Assembly (NCBI RefSeq): GCF_000296815.2
Contig: NZ_CAIT01000009.1
Location: 1,550,001 to 1,614,000, forward strand
Reading direction: 5' to 3'
DNA length: 64,000 nucleotides
Origin: Fibrisoma limi BUZ 3
GTDB taxonomy: Bacteria; Bacteroidota; Bacteroidia; Cytophagales; Spirosomataceae
The notes beneath the pieces are model-generated. The model was given only the letters and a program-made list of their open reading frames with translations, made no database searches and was not told where the DNA came from. This document shows, piece after piece, positions 26,886 through 35,637 of the stretch (its first letter is position 1; each line of letters starts with the position of its first letter). A program made the translations under genes and the position numbers.

Positions 26886-26920
26886 AGATGAACACACGGG
26901 AAAAACTCTATAACTGCATG
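26878..26920 (+). repeat. 43-bp relic copy of the nadA 3' region
   Basis: The segment matches nadA 26187-26229 at 38 of 43 positions with no gaps; both encode Y-M-K-M-N-T-x-E-K-L-Y-N-C-M-L. Similarity stops sharply on both sides. It marks an old duplication that accompanied arrival of the toxin-antitoxin genes. Confidence 0.8.
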
Positions 26921-26925
26921 CTTTT

Positions 26926-27054
26926 GGCAACGGTCAGACTATATCCCAACTACTGGAAGCATACCCACGGGTTAGCGAAGCAGCATTGTACGCTTGTCTT
27001 TTATTTGCATCAGAAACCGTGAAGAACGAGGTTGTGTATGCCCAGGCCGGATGA
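26926..27054 (+). pseudogene. DUF433 antitoxin remnant
   Basis: 43 codons without a start codon, encoding G-N-G-Q-T-I-S-Q-L-L-E-A-Y-P-R-V-S and then E-A-A-L-Y-A-C-L-L-F-A. This is the C-terminal half of a DUF433 helix-turn-helix antitoxin. The N-terminal half is missing and its place is taken by the nadA relic. The stop overlaps the start of the following DUF5615 frame, as in intact pairs. Confidence 0.7.
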
Positions 27055-27416
27055 GTTGGTTTTGGTGGCTGACGAAACCTTTGATTTCAGTACAGGTAAA
27101 GCATTAAGGGCCAAAGGTTTTTCAGTAATTGCCATTGCTGAGACATTTCCCAGCATTGCCGATACGCAGGTCCTGTAAATTGCCGTGGACAAGAATGCGC
27201 TCCTGCTCACTGAAGATAAAGATTTTGGTGAGCTTGTCCATCAATTACGTATGCCTCTATTGCGGAATTTTGCTGGTTCGTTTATTGAAGTTAGATAATG
27301 CGGAAAAGTCGAGACGGGTTTGCGAATTCATCGAAACAAGAGGAAATGAGCTTCTTGATTGCTTTTCGGTGCTAAGCAATGACCAACTTCGAATAAAACC
27401 CGCCCAACCAAAGTAA
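27038..27416 (+). pseudogene. DUF5615 (PIN-like) toxin pseudogene
   Basis: Three pieces together match a full DUF5615 protein of about 125 residues. Piece one runs from the ATG at 27038 to an in-frame TAA at 27176 and contains L-V-A-D-E-T-F-D. The same frame continues with L-L-L-T-E-D-K-D-F-G-E-L-V to about 27246. A frameshift then leads to the piece ending at 27416 (L-L-V-R-L-L-K-L-D-N-A-E-K and I-E-T-R-G-N-E-L-L). The acidic residues of the PIN-like site are still visible, but one nonsense mutation and one frameshift break the gene. It overlaps the DUF433 remnant upstream. Confidence 0.75.
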
Positions 27417-27422
27417 CAAGCA

Positions 27423-29009
27423 ATGCCCCACCAATATGATTTCCTAGTCATCGGCTCCGGAATTGCCGGACTGAGCTACGCCACCAAACTGGCGATGCAT
27501 TTCGAGGAACAACAGCAACCGGTCCGGATCGCCGTTATCACGAAAGTGCAGGCCGACGAAACCAATACTAAATACGCTCAGGGCGGCATTGCGGCCGTTT
27601 GGTCGGAAGAGGATTCGTTTGAGAAGCACATTGAAGACACGATGGTTGCCGGCGACTATCTCAGCGACCGGCACATCGTTGAAACTGTGGTACGTGAAGC
27701 ACCGGATCGTATTCGTGAGCTGATTAGCTACGGCACCCGATTCGACAAGGAACACAACGGCAACGGCTATGATCTGGCTAAGGAGGGCGGCCATTCCGAT
27801 TATCGGATTCTGCATTTCAAAGACATTACCGGCGCGGAGATCGAGCGGGCTTTACTGGAAAAAGCCCGCTCGCTGAAATCAATCGAGATTTTTACTCACT
27901 ATTATGCCGTTGAACTGATTACCCGCCACCACCTCGGCGAAACGGTTCACCGCTACGATACCGACAACAAGTGCTTTGGCGCTTATGTCCTGAACACGCA
28001 GACTGGCCAGGTGGAGAAATTTCTGGCCAAGACCACACTGCTGGCAACCGGCGGGATTGGTAACGTATATCAGAACACGACGAATCCCAGCATTGCTACC
28101 GGCGATGGTATTGCCATGGCCTACCGCGCCAAAGGTATCTGCAAAGACATGGAATTCATCCAGTTCCACCCTACGGCGTTATACGAACCCGACAAGAAAC
28201 CGAACTTTCTGATTTCGGAGGCTGTGCGGGGCTTTGGGGGCGTGTTGAAAAACATGAAGGGCGAAACGTTCATGGAGCACTACGACCCTCGGCTGTCGCT
28301 CGCTCCCCGCGACATTGTGGCCCGTGCCATCGATTCCGAGATGAAGAAGACCGGCGATCCGCACGTGTACATTGATGTAACGCATGTGAACTACGAACGG
28401 TTTGTCGAACACTTTCCCAACATCACAGCCTATTGCCGCGATACTTATGGGCTTGACTTGAGAAAAGATTACATCCCGGTTGTGCCAGCCCAGCATTATA
28501 TGTGCGGAGGTATCCGGGTCAACGAGTGGGGGCAAACTAACATCAATTACCTCTACGCTGTAGGCGAGTGTGCCTGCACGGGGCTACACGGGGCCAACCG
28601 GCTGGCTTCTAACTCCTTGCTCGAAGCCGTTGTATTCGGGCATAGAGCGTTCCTGAAGACCCTCGATCAGTTAGAACAGGTTATGATCCCGGAAACCATT
28701 CCGGATTGGAACGACGCCGGTACTACCCACCCCGAAGAACTGATTCTGGTGACGGAAATCCAACGCGAGCTGGAGGCTATTATGTCCAACTACGTTGGTA
28801 TTGTACGCTCAAATCGTCGGTTAAAGCGAGCAATGGATCGTCTGGAGCTGTTATACCTGGAGCACGAGGAGTTGTACCGGCAATCGAAAGTATCAGTACG
28901 TATCTGCGAACTCCGGAATATGATTGAGGTCGCTTACCTGGTTATTAAAGCGGCCATGTCCCGGCGCGACAACCGGGGCCTGCACTTCAATCTGGACAAT
29001 GTGAAGTAA
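27423..29009 (+). CDS. nadB: L-aspartate oxidase
   Basis: 528 residues of the FAD-dependent succinate dehydrogenase/fumarate reductase flavoprotein family. The dinucleotide motif I-G-S-G-I-A-G-L-S-Y is near the N-terminus; Y-A-Q-G-G-I-A-A-V, F-H-P-T-A-L and H-Y-M-C-G-G-I and G-L-H-G-A-N-R-L-A-S-N-S-L mark the active site. It oxidises L-aspartate to iminoaspartate for NadA. It was probably once directly downstream of nadA; the toxin-antitoxin material now fills the gap, and 6 bp separate it from the DUF5615 pseudogene. Confidence 0.95.
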   Translation: MPHQYDFLVIGSGIAGLSYATKLAMHFEEQQQPVRIAVITKVQADETNTKYAQGGIAAVWSEEDSFEKHIEDTMVAGDYLSDRHIVETVVREAPDRIRELISYGTRFDKEHNGNGYDLAKEGGHSDYRILHFKDITGAEIERALLEKARSLKSIEIFTHYYAVELITRHHLGETVHRYDTDNKCFGAYVLNTQTGQVEKFLAKTTLLATGGIGNVYQNTTNPSIATGDGIAMAYRAKGICKDMEFIQFHPTALYEPDKKPNFLISEAVRGFGGVLKNMKGETFMEHYDPRLSLAPRDIVARAIDSEMKKTGDPHVYIDVTHVNYERFVEHFPNITAYCRDTYGLDLRKDYIPVVPAQHYMCGGIRVNEWGQTNINYLYAVGECACTGLHGANRLASNSLLEAVVFGHRAFLKTLDQLEQVMIPETIPDWNDAGTTHPEELILVTEIQRELEAIMSNYVGIVRSNRRLKRAMDRLELLYLEHEELYRQSKVSVRICELRNMIEVAYLVIKAAMSRRDNRGLHFNLDNVK

Positions 29010-29019
29010 TTCAGGGGAG

Positions 29020-29703
29020 TTACTTCACCCGTTCGAGTAACTCATCGCGGTAGCTTCCGCTGAGCGGTACCTGTACCTTCCCAATGGTTAACTGGTGCCG
29101 CTCAATCTTTTCAATCCGGTTCAGAGCAACGATATAGGATTTATGAATACGCATGAATTCATCGGCGGGCAGCATATCAACCGCTTCGCCGATGGTCATA
29201 CGTGTCAGAGTTTTCTTGCCGATCTCCTGAAACGTTAGGTAGTTTCCTTCCGACTCCACGTAGAGCAATTCGTCCAGATTGATACGTACCCAGTCATAAC
29301 CATCCTTAACAAATACGTAGGGCGACTTTTTGTCGGAACCGGCCAGCCGTTCGAAGGCTTTGTTGGCCGCCTGCAGGAACCGACCAAATGCAACCGGCTT
29401 AAGCAAATAATCCAGCGCACTTAGTTCAAATCCCTGCAAAGCGTATTCAGGATAGGCCGTCGTGAAGATTACCAGCGATTTGTTACCGACTACCTGCGCA
29501 AAATCCAGCCCCGTCAAGTCGGGCATATTGATGTCGAGAAAGATCAACTCAACCGGCTCTGTTTTCAGATAGGCAAGCGCTTCGATCGCATTAACAAACG
29601 TCCGCCGTAAGTATAAGAACGGCACTTTACCAGCGTGCGCATTGATTACATCCAGTGCAATCGGCTCGTCGTCAATAGCAATACAACGGAGGGTGGCAGG
29701 CAT
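29020..29703 (-). CDS. LytTR family response regulator
   Basis: 227 residues. The N-terminal receiver domain has the acidic pair I-D-D-E-P and the phospho-acceptor Asp in I-F-L-D-I-N-M-P-D; the C-terminal half is a LytTR DNA-binding domain (Y-V-E-S-E-G-N-Y-L, R-I-H-K-S-Y-I-V-A-L-N-R-I). Such regulators are usually paired with a LytS/YehU-type histidine kinase; none is encoded adjacent, so it is an orphan here. It converges with nadB, 10 bp apart. Confidence 0.9.
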   Translation of the reverse strand: MPATLRCIAIDDEPIALDVINAHAGKVPFLYLRRTFVNAIEALAYLKTEPVELIFLDINMPDLTGLDFAQVVGNKSLVIFTTAYPEYALQGFELSALDYLLKPVAFGRFLQAANKAFERLAGSDKKSPYVFVKDGYDWVRINLDELLYVESEGNYLTFQEIGKKTLTRMTIGEAVDMLPADEFMRIHKSYIVALNRIEKIERHQLTIGKVQVPLSGSYRDELLERVK

Positions 29704-29768
29704 ATGGATTGCTGTTCAGATAGAATTATTTCTGGTATAAGATAGGCACTATCGCTGTAAGTATCAGT

Positions 29769-29972
29769 ATGAAAAACAACCCAACTACAATGGCTTCTTC
29801 TGGCTGCATACCCGCACCAGCAAAAGCCAAACCTAAAAAGGCAAAAGCTGTACTGATTCCACAAAGCAATGCCGAATGGGCTCGGCTAATCTTCGTTTTC
29901 ATACTTATGTGTAATCTGATTGTTTTTACAATCCTCTTCGCTAACCGTCAGCGAATATCACCGGCGCAATAA
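29769..29972 (+). CDS. Possible small single-pass membrane protein
   Basis: 67 residues. The N-terminal half is Pro/Ala/Lys-rich, then one strong membrane segment follows (about 38-58) and a short R-Q-R-containing tail. No homology is recognised. It has an ATG and stands in otherwise empty sequence divergent from the LytTR gene. The size and simple composition leave real doubt that it is expressed. Confidence 0.4.
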   Translation: MKNNPTTMASSGCIPAPAKAKPKKAKAVLIPQSNAEWARLIFVFILMCNLIVFTILFANRQRISPAQ

Positions 29973-30034
29973 CCAGATGCTTTCGAAGCCCATCAGGATG
30001 GCAGATACGTAACGTACGTCCAAAACTTCCCTCA

Positions 30035-30325
30035 TCAAAGGGCCGTAGCATCAGCAGGCCGCGACAGCCTATCCGGTGCCACCCCCTCAGCCGAAGCCGG
30101 TTGGTGCTTTCCTTTGGCAGGTTTAGCGTTGGTGGGCTTAGCTGGTTGGCCGGTAGGTTGTTCAAAACCTTCAACAGCCTGACTCGGCTCCACTAAGGAA
30201 TCAGGGCGGGCCGAAGTATAAGCAAGTAAGGCTTTAGCAGGCCTGATGTCGTTGTTGGTGCAGGCTGTGAAAGCCAAAGTAATTAAGAATAGTGCCCAGA
30301 TACGTTTGATTGTTCTCGTTTTCAT
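30035..30325 (-). CDS. Small putative lipoprotein, Pro/Ala/Lys-rich
   Basis: 96 residues. A basic N-terminus, a hydrophobic stretch and the lipobox F-T-A-C (Cys22) indicate a lipoprotein. The mature part is low-complexity (Pro, Ala, Lys, Gly) with no domain. A TAGCTCTG box on the minus strand shortly upstream could be a -7 element. Function is unknown. Confidence 0.5.
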   Translation of the reverse strand: MKTRTIKRIWALFLITLAFTACTNNDIRPAKALLAYTSARPDSLVEPSQAVEGFEQPTGQPAKPTNAKPAKGKHQPASAEGVAPDRLSRPADATAL

Positions 30326-30712
30326 GGCGAAGTATGTTGTTGGTTACTGTTCAGCAGCAGAGCTACCTGATTGACAGGTCAAAACAAACACATCGCCAGC
30401 CGGCGTTAAAATGGATGTGATGAAGACGCCAGTATCTGGGAGCAAACCTCAAAAGTTTGTGATTTTTCGGGATTGTGTTCCTCATATGCCCTGCCTTTGA
30501 AACGCCTGGTTGAGCCCCTGTTAAAGGCTTGCTACGTCCCAATGAATACAACAGCCTGGGCAATTCTTCTAATCTACCAGGCCAAATGACTTCTTATAGT
30601 GATTCTATTGACCTAAATAGAGAAGTCTACGATTCATTCATAACCTCCTGTCTTTCTTTGATTTACGTGTCAAAAAATCAATTACTGCAACGATACGGCT
30701 CTCAAAAAATTG
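30326..30712. other. Non-coding stretch upstream of acpP
   Basis: About 390 bp with no convincing gene. Short open frames exist (30363-30563 minus, 30529-30717 plus) but have no ATG context, homology or codon pattern to support them. No tRNA or strong terminator is seen. The region may hold upstream control of the fatty-acid genes. Confidence 0.4.
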
Positions 30713-30744
30713 TTTGACAATACAATGGGAAATCCGTTTCTTTG
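30713..30744 (+). promoter_or_regulatory. Promoter of acpP-fabF-rnc
   Basis: TTTG at 30713-30716 and TTTCTTTG at 30737-30744 (7 of 8 to TAnnTTTG) are separated by 20 nt, the spacing of Bacteroidota housekeeping promoters. The leader to the acpP start would be about 25 nt. Confidence 0.65.
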
Positions 30745-30775
30745 CGCAGTTTTTTAACTACAAAGGGCTACTAAA

Positions 30776-31015
30776 ATGTCAGAAATTGCACAAAAGGTCA
30801 AAAACATCATTGTTGAGAAACTGGGTGTAGAAGAGTCAGAGGTTACTCCGGAGGCCAGCTTCACAAACGACCTGGGCGCCGACTCACTGGACACCGTTGA
30901 ACTCATCATGGAGTTTGAAAAAGAGTTTAACATTTCTATTCCCGACGATCAGGCCGAAAACATTGGTACGGTAGGTCAGGCAATTACCTATCTGGAAGAA
31001 AACGCCGGCAAGTAA
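30776..31015 (+). CDS. acpP: Acyl carrier protein
   Basis: 79 residues, acidic and helical. The phosphopantetheine attachment site is Ser37 in [10 protein letters not shown]. It carries growing acyl chains in type II fatty-acid synthesis. The order acpP-fabF-rnc with short gaps (57 and 3 bp) is a common bacterial operon. A good promoter lies directly upstream. Confidence 0.97.
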   Translation: MSEIAQKVKNIIVEKLGVEESEVTPEASFTNDLGADSLDTVELIMEFEKEFNISIPDDQAENIGTVGQAITYLEENAGK

Positions 31016-31072
31016 CAGCAACGCCTAAGCGTTTATCGCTTCCCTTCTTTTATTACCCCGCAGTTCATCTGT

Positions 31073-32326
31073 ATGACATTCAAACGAGTAGTAGTGACAG
31101 GCCTCGGTGCCCTGACACCGATCGGTAATAACGTATCTACCTATTGGACCAATTTAGCCGCCGGTGTGAGTGGTGCCGGTCCTATCACGAAGTTCGATGC
31201 CTCAAAATTCCGCACGCAGTTTGCTTGTGAAGTTAAGGGCTTGGATGTCAATGAATTTATTCCCCGTCAGGAAGCCCGCAAGATGGACCCCTTCGCGCAA
31301 TACGCCATTGTCGTAGCCGACGAAGCCGTTAAAGATGCCGGGCTGAATCTCGAATCAATTGACCTCGACCGAGCCGGTGTTATCTGGGGGTCGGGTATTG
31401 GGGGCCTCAAGACATTTGAAGATGAGGTCAAAAACTACGCTCGTGGCGACGGTACCCCCCGCATCAATCCGTTCTTTATTCCAAAGATGATTGCCGACAG
31501 TGCGTCGGGGCTGCTTTCTATTCGTTACGGTTTCCGCGGGGTCAACTACGTAACAGTCTCTGCCTGCGCATCGGCCACCAACGCCATGGTTGATGCATTC
31601 AACTACATCCGCCTTGGTCGCCTGAAGCTGGCCATAACGGGTGGGTCTGAAGCCGCTGTTACGGAAGCTGGCATTGGTGGCTTTAATGCGCTCCGGGCAC
31701 TTTCTGAACGGAACGACTCACCCGAAACAGCTTCCCGTCCATTCGATAAGGACCGCGACGGCTTTGTACTTGGCGAAGGGGCTGGTGCTATTATTCTGGA
31801 AGAATATGAGCACGCCAAAGCTCGTGGTGCCAAAATTTACGCCGAACTCATTGGTGGCGGCATGTCGTCCGATGCCTACCATATTACAGCCCCTCACCCG
31901 GAGGGGGCCGGTGCTATCAGCGTAATGAAAGATGCCCTGGATGATGCCGGAATCCCGGCTGAAGCTGTAGACTATATCAACGTACACGGAACTTCAACCC
32001 CGCTAGGCGATGTTAGTGAAGCGTTGGCTATTGAGAAGGTATTTGGCGACCACGCATACAAGTTGAATATCAGTTCAACTAAATCCATGACAGGTCACCT
32101 GTTAGGTGCTGCGGGCGCTGTTGAGGCTATTGCCTGCCTTATGGCTATGCAACATGATACCGTTCCGCCTACAATCAATCATTTTACGGACGACGAAGAA
32201 TTTAATCCGCAATTAAATTTTACCTTTAATACGGCTCAGCAAAGACCAGTAAATGTTGCTTTGAGCAACACGTTCGGTTTTGGTGGGCACAATGTTTCGG
32301 TAATATTCAGGAAATTGGACGCCTAA
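31073..32326 (+). CDS. fabF: Beta-ketoacyl-ACP synthase II
   Basis: 417 residues. The catalytic triad is visible: Cys in V-S-A-C-A-S-A-T-N, His in N-V-H-G-T-S-T-P-L-G-D and His in S-M-T-G-H-L-L-G-A-A-G. It condenses malonyl-ACP with acyl-ACP in chain elongation. Length is standard. It lies between acpP and rnc in the same operon. Confidence 0.96.
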   Translation: MTFKRVVVTGLGALTPIGNNVSTYWTNLAAGVSGAGPITKFDASKFRTQFACEVKGLDVNEFIPRQEARKMDPFAQYAIVVADEAVKDAGLNLESIDLDRAGVIWGSGIGGLKTFEDEVKNYARGDGTPRINPFFIPKMIADSASGLLSIRYGFRGVNYVTVSACASATNAMVDAFNYIRLGRLKLAITGGSEAAVTEAGIGGFNALRALSERNDSPETASRPFDKDRDGFVLGEGAGAIILEEYEHAKARGAKIYAELIGGGMSSDAYHITAPHPEGAGAISVMKDALDDAGIPAEAVDYINVHGTSTPLGDVSEALAIEKVFGDHAYKLNISSTKSMTGHLLGAAGAVEAIACLMAMQHDTVPPTINHFTDDEEFNPQLNFTFNTAQQRPVNVALSNTFGFGGHNVSVIFRKLDA

Positions 32327-32329
32327 GTT

Positions 32330-33094
32330 GTGCAACTCGCTTTGCCCCGCAATGTTTTAAGTCCTATTTTGAGTTTGTTCCGCTCCGGCGACACCGATCC
32401 GCGGAAGAATCTCAGGCGCTCTATTGGCCATATAATTGGAGCCCGTCCATTTAATATTGGGCTCTATCAATTAGCGCTTCGCCATACATCCGCTTCTAAA
32501 GCAACAGCCATTGAAGGATTTCGCGAATCAAACGAACGGCTGGAGTATTTGGGTGATGCGGTACTGGGGATGGTCATTGCGGAGTACCTGTTTAAGCGCT
32601 ACCCGTATAAAGATGAAGGTTTCCTGACTGAGATCCGCTCCCGGATCGTCAATCGCGAAACCCTGAACGGCATTTCACGTAAGATCGGCCTCGACCGGCT
32701 TATTGAATTTGATGGTAGCCGTACCCGCAGCCTACCAGCCCGTACGTCTATGTACGGCGATGCGCTGGAAGCGTTAGTTGGCGCCGTTTACCTGGACAAA
32801 GGCTTTCCGTTTACCCGTCGCTTCATTCTCAAAAAGCTCCTTGCTCATTACGATATTGATCTGGTCGTACAGAACAACGCCAATTTCAAAAGCCGACTCA
32901 TTGAGTGGGCTCAGCGGGAAGGTAAAGAGATTCGTTTTGAAATAATCTCAGAGAAAGGGAATAGCCATTATCGTGAGTTTATTGCTCAGGTTACGGTTAA
33001 TGAGGAACCGTTTGCGACTGGCAGCGGCTATAGCAAAAAGAAAGCAGAACAATCGGCTGCCGAGAAAGCCCTCGAACTGCTACAATCTACCTAG
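32330..33094 (+). CDS. rnc: Ribonuclease III
   Basis: 254 residues. The RNase III signature N-E-R-L-E-Y-L-G-D-A-V-L is followed by the second metal-binding region Y-G-D-A-L-E-A-L-V-G-A-V-Y and a C-terminal double-stranded RNA-binding domain (F-K-S-R-L-I-E-W-A-Q to the end). It cleaves double-stranded RNA in rRNA maturation and mRNA turnover. The start is a GTG 3 bp after fabF, so translation is likely coupled. Confidence 0.93.
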   Translation: MQLALPRNVLSPILSLFRSGDTDPRKNLRRSIGHIIGARPFNIGLYQLALRHTSASKATAIEGFRESNERLEYLGDAVLGMVIAEYLFKRYPYKDEGFLTEIRSRIVNRETLNGISRKIGLDRLIEFDGSRTRSLPARTSMYGDALEALVGAVYLDKGFPFTRRFILKKLLAHYDIDLVVQNNANFKSRLIEWAQREGKEIRFEIISEKGNSHYREFIAQVTVNEEPFATGSGYSKKKAEQSAAEKALELLQST

Positions 33095-33359
33095 CTTTTC
33101 TCCTATTAATTTTATAGACTTTTTTCAATAAAATCCCGAACAATTTTAGGGTTTGCTCACTTGTATTTATGTCTGAGTTGATATGTCGATAAACAGCTTT
33201 TAGCCTGTGTTTACGACAACCTGACATATTATCACCTCTTTTAAGAACGATTTGCTGACAAAATGTTCGTTTAATTCAACCAGTACCTTGTGGTATGAGG
33301 TTTGTAATTAGATAGGACAGGTAACACTCAATTACTAGCAATCTTAAACCAAAAAGACT

Positions 33360-33806
33360 ATGAACTCATTAATGCGTTCGAACAACAGTTTTCCGTCGTT
33401 GATCGAAAACTTTTTTGGCCGTGACATGAACGACTTTTTCGGTGCTGGTATGCCCTCTATGAATAGTGTACCGGCTGTCAATGTAGTTGAACATAACGAT
33501 GGATTTCGCATTGAGGTGGCCGCGCCTGGTTTAAAGAAGGAAGATTTCAAGCTTCACCTGAGCCACAATAACCTGACGATTTCGGCTTATCAGGAAAATC
33601 AAAAGGAAGAGCAGGCAAGCGAGAACGAAAAATATACGCGTCGGGAATTTAGTTATTCTTCCTTCCAGCGTACATTCATGCTACCTAACTCAGTAAATGC
33701 TGACTCGATTCAGGCAACTTATGCCGACGGTGTGTTAAAAATCGAAATACCTAAGCGGGAAGAAGCAAAAGTGAAACCGCCCCGTCAAATTGAAATAGGT
33801 GGCTAA
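33360..33806 (+). CDS. Hsp20/alpha-crystallin family small heat shock protein
   Basis: 148 residues. After a flexible N-terminus, an alpha-crystallin domain spans about 38-140, with F-R-I-E-V-A-A-P-G-L-K-K-E-D-F and the conserved A-x-Y-x-x-G-V-L motif (A-D-G-V-L-K-I-E-I-P). It is an ATP-independent holdase chaperone. The 265-bp upstream gap shows no CIRCE-like element that I can see. A terminator follows. Confidence 0.9.
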   Translation: MNSLMRSNNSFPSLIENFFGRDMNDFFGAGMPSMNSVPAVNVVEHNDGFRIEVAAPGLKKEDFKLHLSHNNLTISAYQENQKEEQASENEKYTRREFSYSSFQRTFMLPNSVNADSIQATYADGVLKIEIPKREEAKVKPPRQIEIGG

Positions 33807-33833
33807 CTTACTTCTTAATGTTACTTAAAGTGG

Positions 33834-33862
33834 CCCGTGGGACCATTTCCTGCGGGTTTTTT
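33834..33862 (+). terminator. Terminator after the Hsp20 gene
   Basis: A 9-bp stem with a central mismatch (33834-33842 with 33848-33856) is followed by six T. Confidence 0.75.
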
Positions 33863-34011
33863 ACTTTTTTTGTATAGCTTAACAAAGCCCTGTTAAAATT
33901 TGTTAAGCACCATACAATACCGAATTTTTCAGAGACGTCTTTCTGTTATATTGGTGAAAGTAATTTACCCGTCTAACACACAAGACAGCAATCAGATTAT
34001 CCCATTTGAAC

Positions 34012-35535
34012 ATGAAAAGCAACTGGAAAATTTTAGCGTTGATTGCCCTCCTTTCGAGCGCGGTAACGTTAGCCGCTTACAATATCTTAGGATTCAATAA
34101 GCGGGACGTAATTTTTAACGAATCGGCTCCAGCTCCCACCATCACTGGTCGGCTGGCGGCTTTGACTGGCAATGATGGCGCAGGCGCCCCTGGCGACTTT
34201 TCCTATGCGGCTGAGTCGGTAACGCCCACCGTTGTGCACATCCGGACTACTATTACCCGGACCGTCCGTCAGCAACAAGTTCCTGATATCTTCCGGGACT
34301 TCTTTGGCGATGAGTTCGGTGGTGGTAGCGGTCGTCCACGCCGTCAGCAAGGACAGGCCTCCGGCTCAGGCGTAATCATCAGTAAAGATGGCTATATTGT
34401 TACCAACAACCACGTAGTGCAGGACGCCGATGAAGTGGAAGTGATTCTGACGGACAAGCGCAGCCTGAAAGCAAAGGTTATTGGTACTGATCCTCTAACG
34501 GACCTGGCGGTTGTTAAGATTGATGCTAACAATCTGCCGTCCATTACCCTCGGTGATTCAGACGCCCTGAAACTGGGCGAATGGGTGCTGGCAGTAGGTT
34601 ATCCGCTCGATCTCGAATCAACGGTAACGGCTGGTATTGTAAGTGCAAAAGGCCGTGGTATCGGTATCCTGAATCAGAATGTAGACCGTAATAACCCTAA
34701 AGCTGACACACCGATTGAGGCCTTCATCCAGACGGATGCAGCTATTAACCCAGGTAACTCAGGTGGTGCGCTCGTTAACCTGCGGGGTGAGCTGGTTGGT
34801 ATTAACTCCGCCATTGCCTCAGCAACGGGCTACTACAGTGGTTATGGCTTTGCTGTTCCGGTATCCTTGGTAAAGAAAGTGACAGCCGATATCCTGAAGT
34901 ATGGGAATGTACAGCGTGGCTACCTCGGCATCATTCCGATCGAACTGAACAGCACGGTTGCAAAAGAGAAAAACGCTAAGGTCGGTCGTGGTATCTACGT
35001 TGAAGACATCGTCGACAACGGTGCTGCCAAAGCCGCTGGATTGCAAAAAGGTGACGTGATTGTGAAAATGGAAGGTCAGGCAATCGATTCTGACGCTCAG
35101 ATGCGTGAAATCATCGGTCGCCGTCGTCCGGGTGATGCGATCACTGTAACTGTAAATCGTGGCGGTACCGAACGCGACTTCAAAGTTGAACTGCGTAACC
35201 GGAACGGCGGTCGTGAAGTGATTAAGAAGTCCGACGTAACAGCCGCTAACACATCGCTCAAAGCGCTGGGTGCCGATTTTGAAGATATAAGCGCAGCCGA
35301 CGCTAAGCAACTCGGCATTAGCGGTGGGGTTCGGGTAAAAAAGGTTTACGATGGTAAACTAGCTGAAACCGACATTGAAGAAGGCTTTATCATTGTAAAA
35401 GCCAATGGTAAGAACATCAAGTCAACGAAAGAGCTGCAAACCATCATGAACGCTGTAAAAGAAGGCGAAGGTCTGCTGCTCATCGGCATGTATCCGAACA
35501 GTTCCCGGATGTACTACTACGCTGTTCCTGTATAA
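34012..35535 (+). CDS. Do/HtrA-type periplasmic serine protease
   Basis: 507 residues. An N-terminal membrane segment (about 6-22) exports or anchors it. The trypsin-like domain shows the triad His in V-T-N-N-H-V-V, Asp in D-L-A-V-V-K-I and Ser in N-P-G-N-S-G-G-A-L. Two PDZ domains follow (about 285-375 and 405-500). DegP/DegQ-type enzymes degrade misfolded envelope proteins. The neighbouring Hsp20 gene points to a stress theme, although a terminator separates them. The start is the ATG at 34012; a TTG two codons upstream is also in frame. Confidence 0.92.
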   Translation: MKSNWKILALIALLSSAVTLAAYNILGFNKRDVIFNESAPAPTITGRLAALTGNDGAGAPGDFSYAAESVTPTVVHIRTTITRTVRQQQVPDIFRDFFGDEFGGGSGRPRRQQGQASGSGVIISKDGYIVTNNHVVQDADEVEVILTDKRSLKAKVIGTDPLTDLAVVKIDANNLPSITLGDSDALKLGEWVLAVGYPLDLESTVTAGIVSAKGRGIGILNQNVDRNNPKADTPIEAFIQTDAAINPGNSGGALVNLRGELVGINSAIASATGYYSGYGFAVPVSLVKKVTADILKYGNVQRGYLGIIPIELNSTVAKEKNAKVGRGIYVEDIVDNGAAKAAGLQKGDVIVKMEGQAIDSDAQMREIIGRRRPGDAITVTVNRGGTERDFKVELRNRNGGREVIKKSDVTAANTSLKALGADFEDISAADAKQLGISGGVRVKKVYDGKLAETDIEEGFIIVKANGKNIKSTKELQTIMNAVKEGEGLLLIGMYPNSSRMYYYAVPV

Positions 35536-35564
35536 GGCTTGTCGTAGGGCATAATAAAAGCGAA

Positions 35565-35596
35565 GGGCCGGATCATTGATCCGGCCCCTTGTTTTT
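35565..35596 (+). terminator. Terminator after the HtrA gene
   Basis: A perfect 10-bp GC-rich stem (35565-35574 with 35578-35587), a 3-nt loop and a T-rich tail. Confidence 0.85.
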
Positions 35597-35637
35597 AAAT
35601 GAACAGTGATATTGTTTGAATAGCTTAATACAGGTGG

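Noticed and set aside
30529-30717. A 62-codon frame before acpP
   Set aside because: It starts with TTG, overlaps the -33 region of the acpP promoter and shows no homology or domain.
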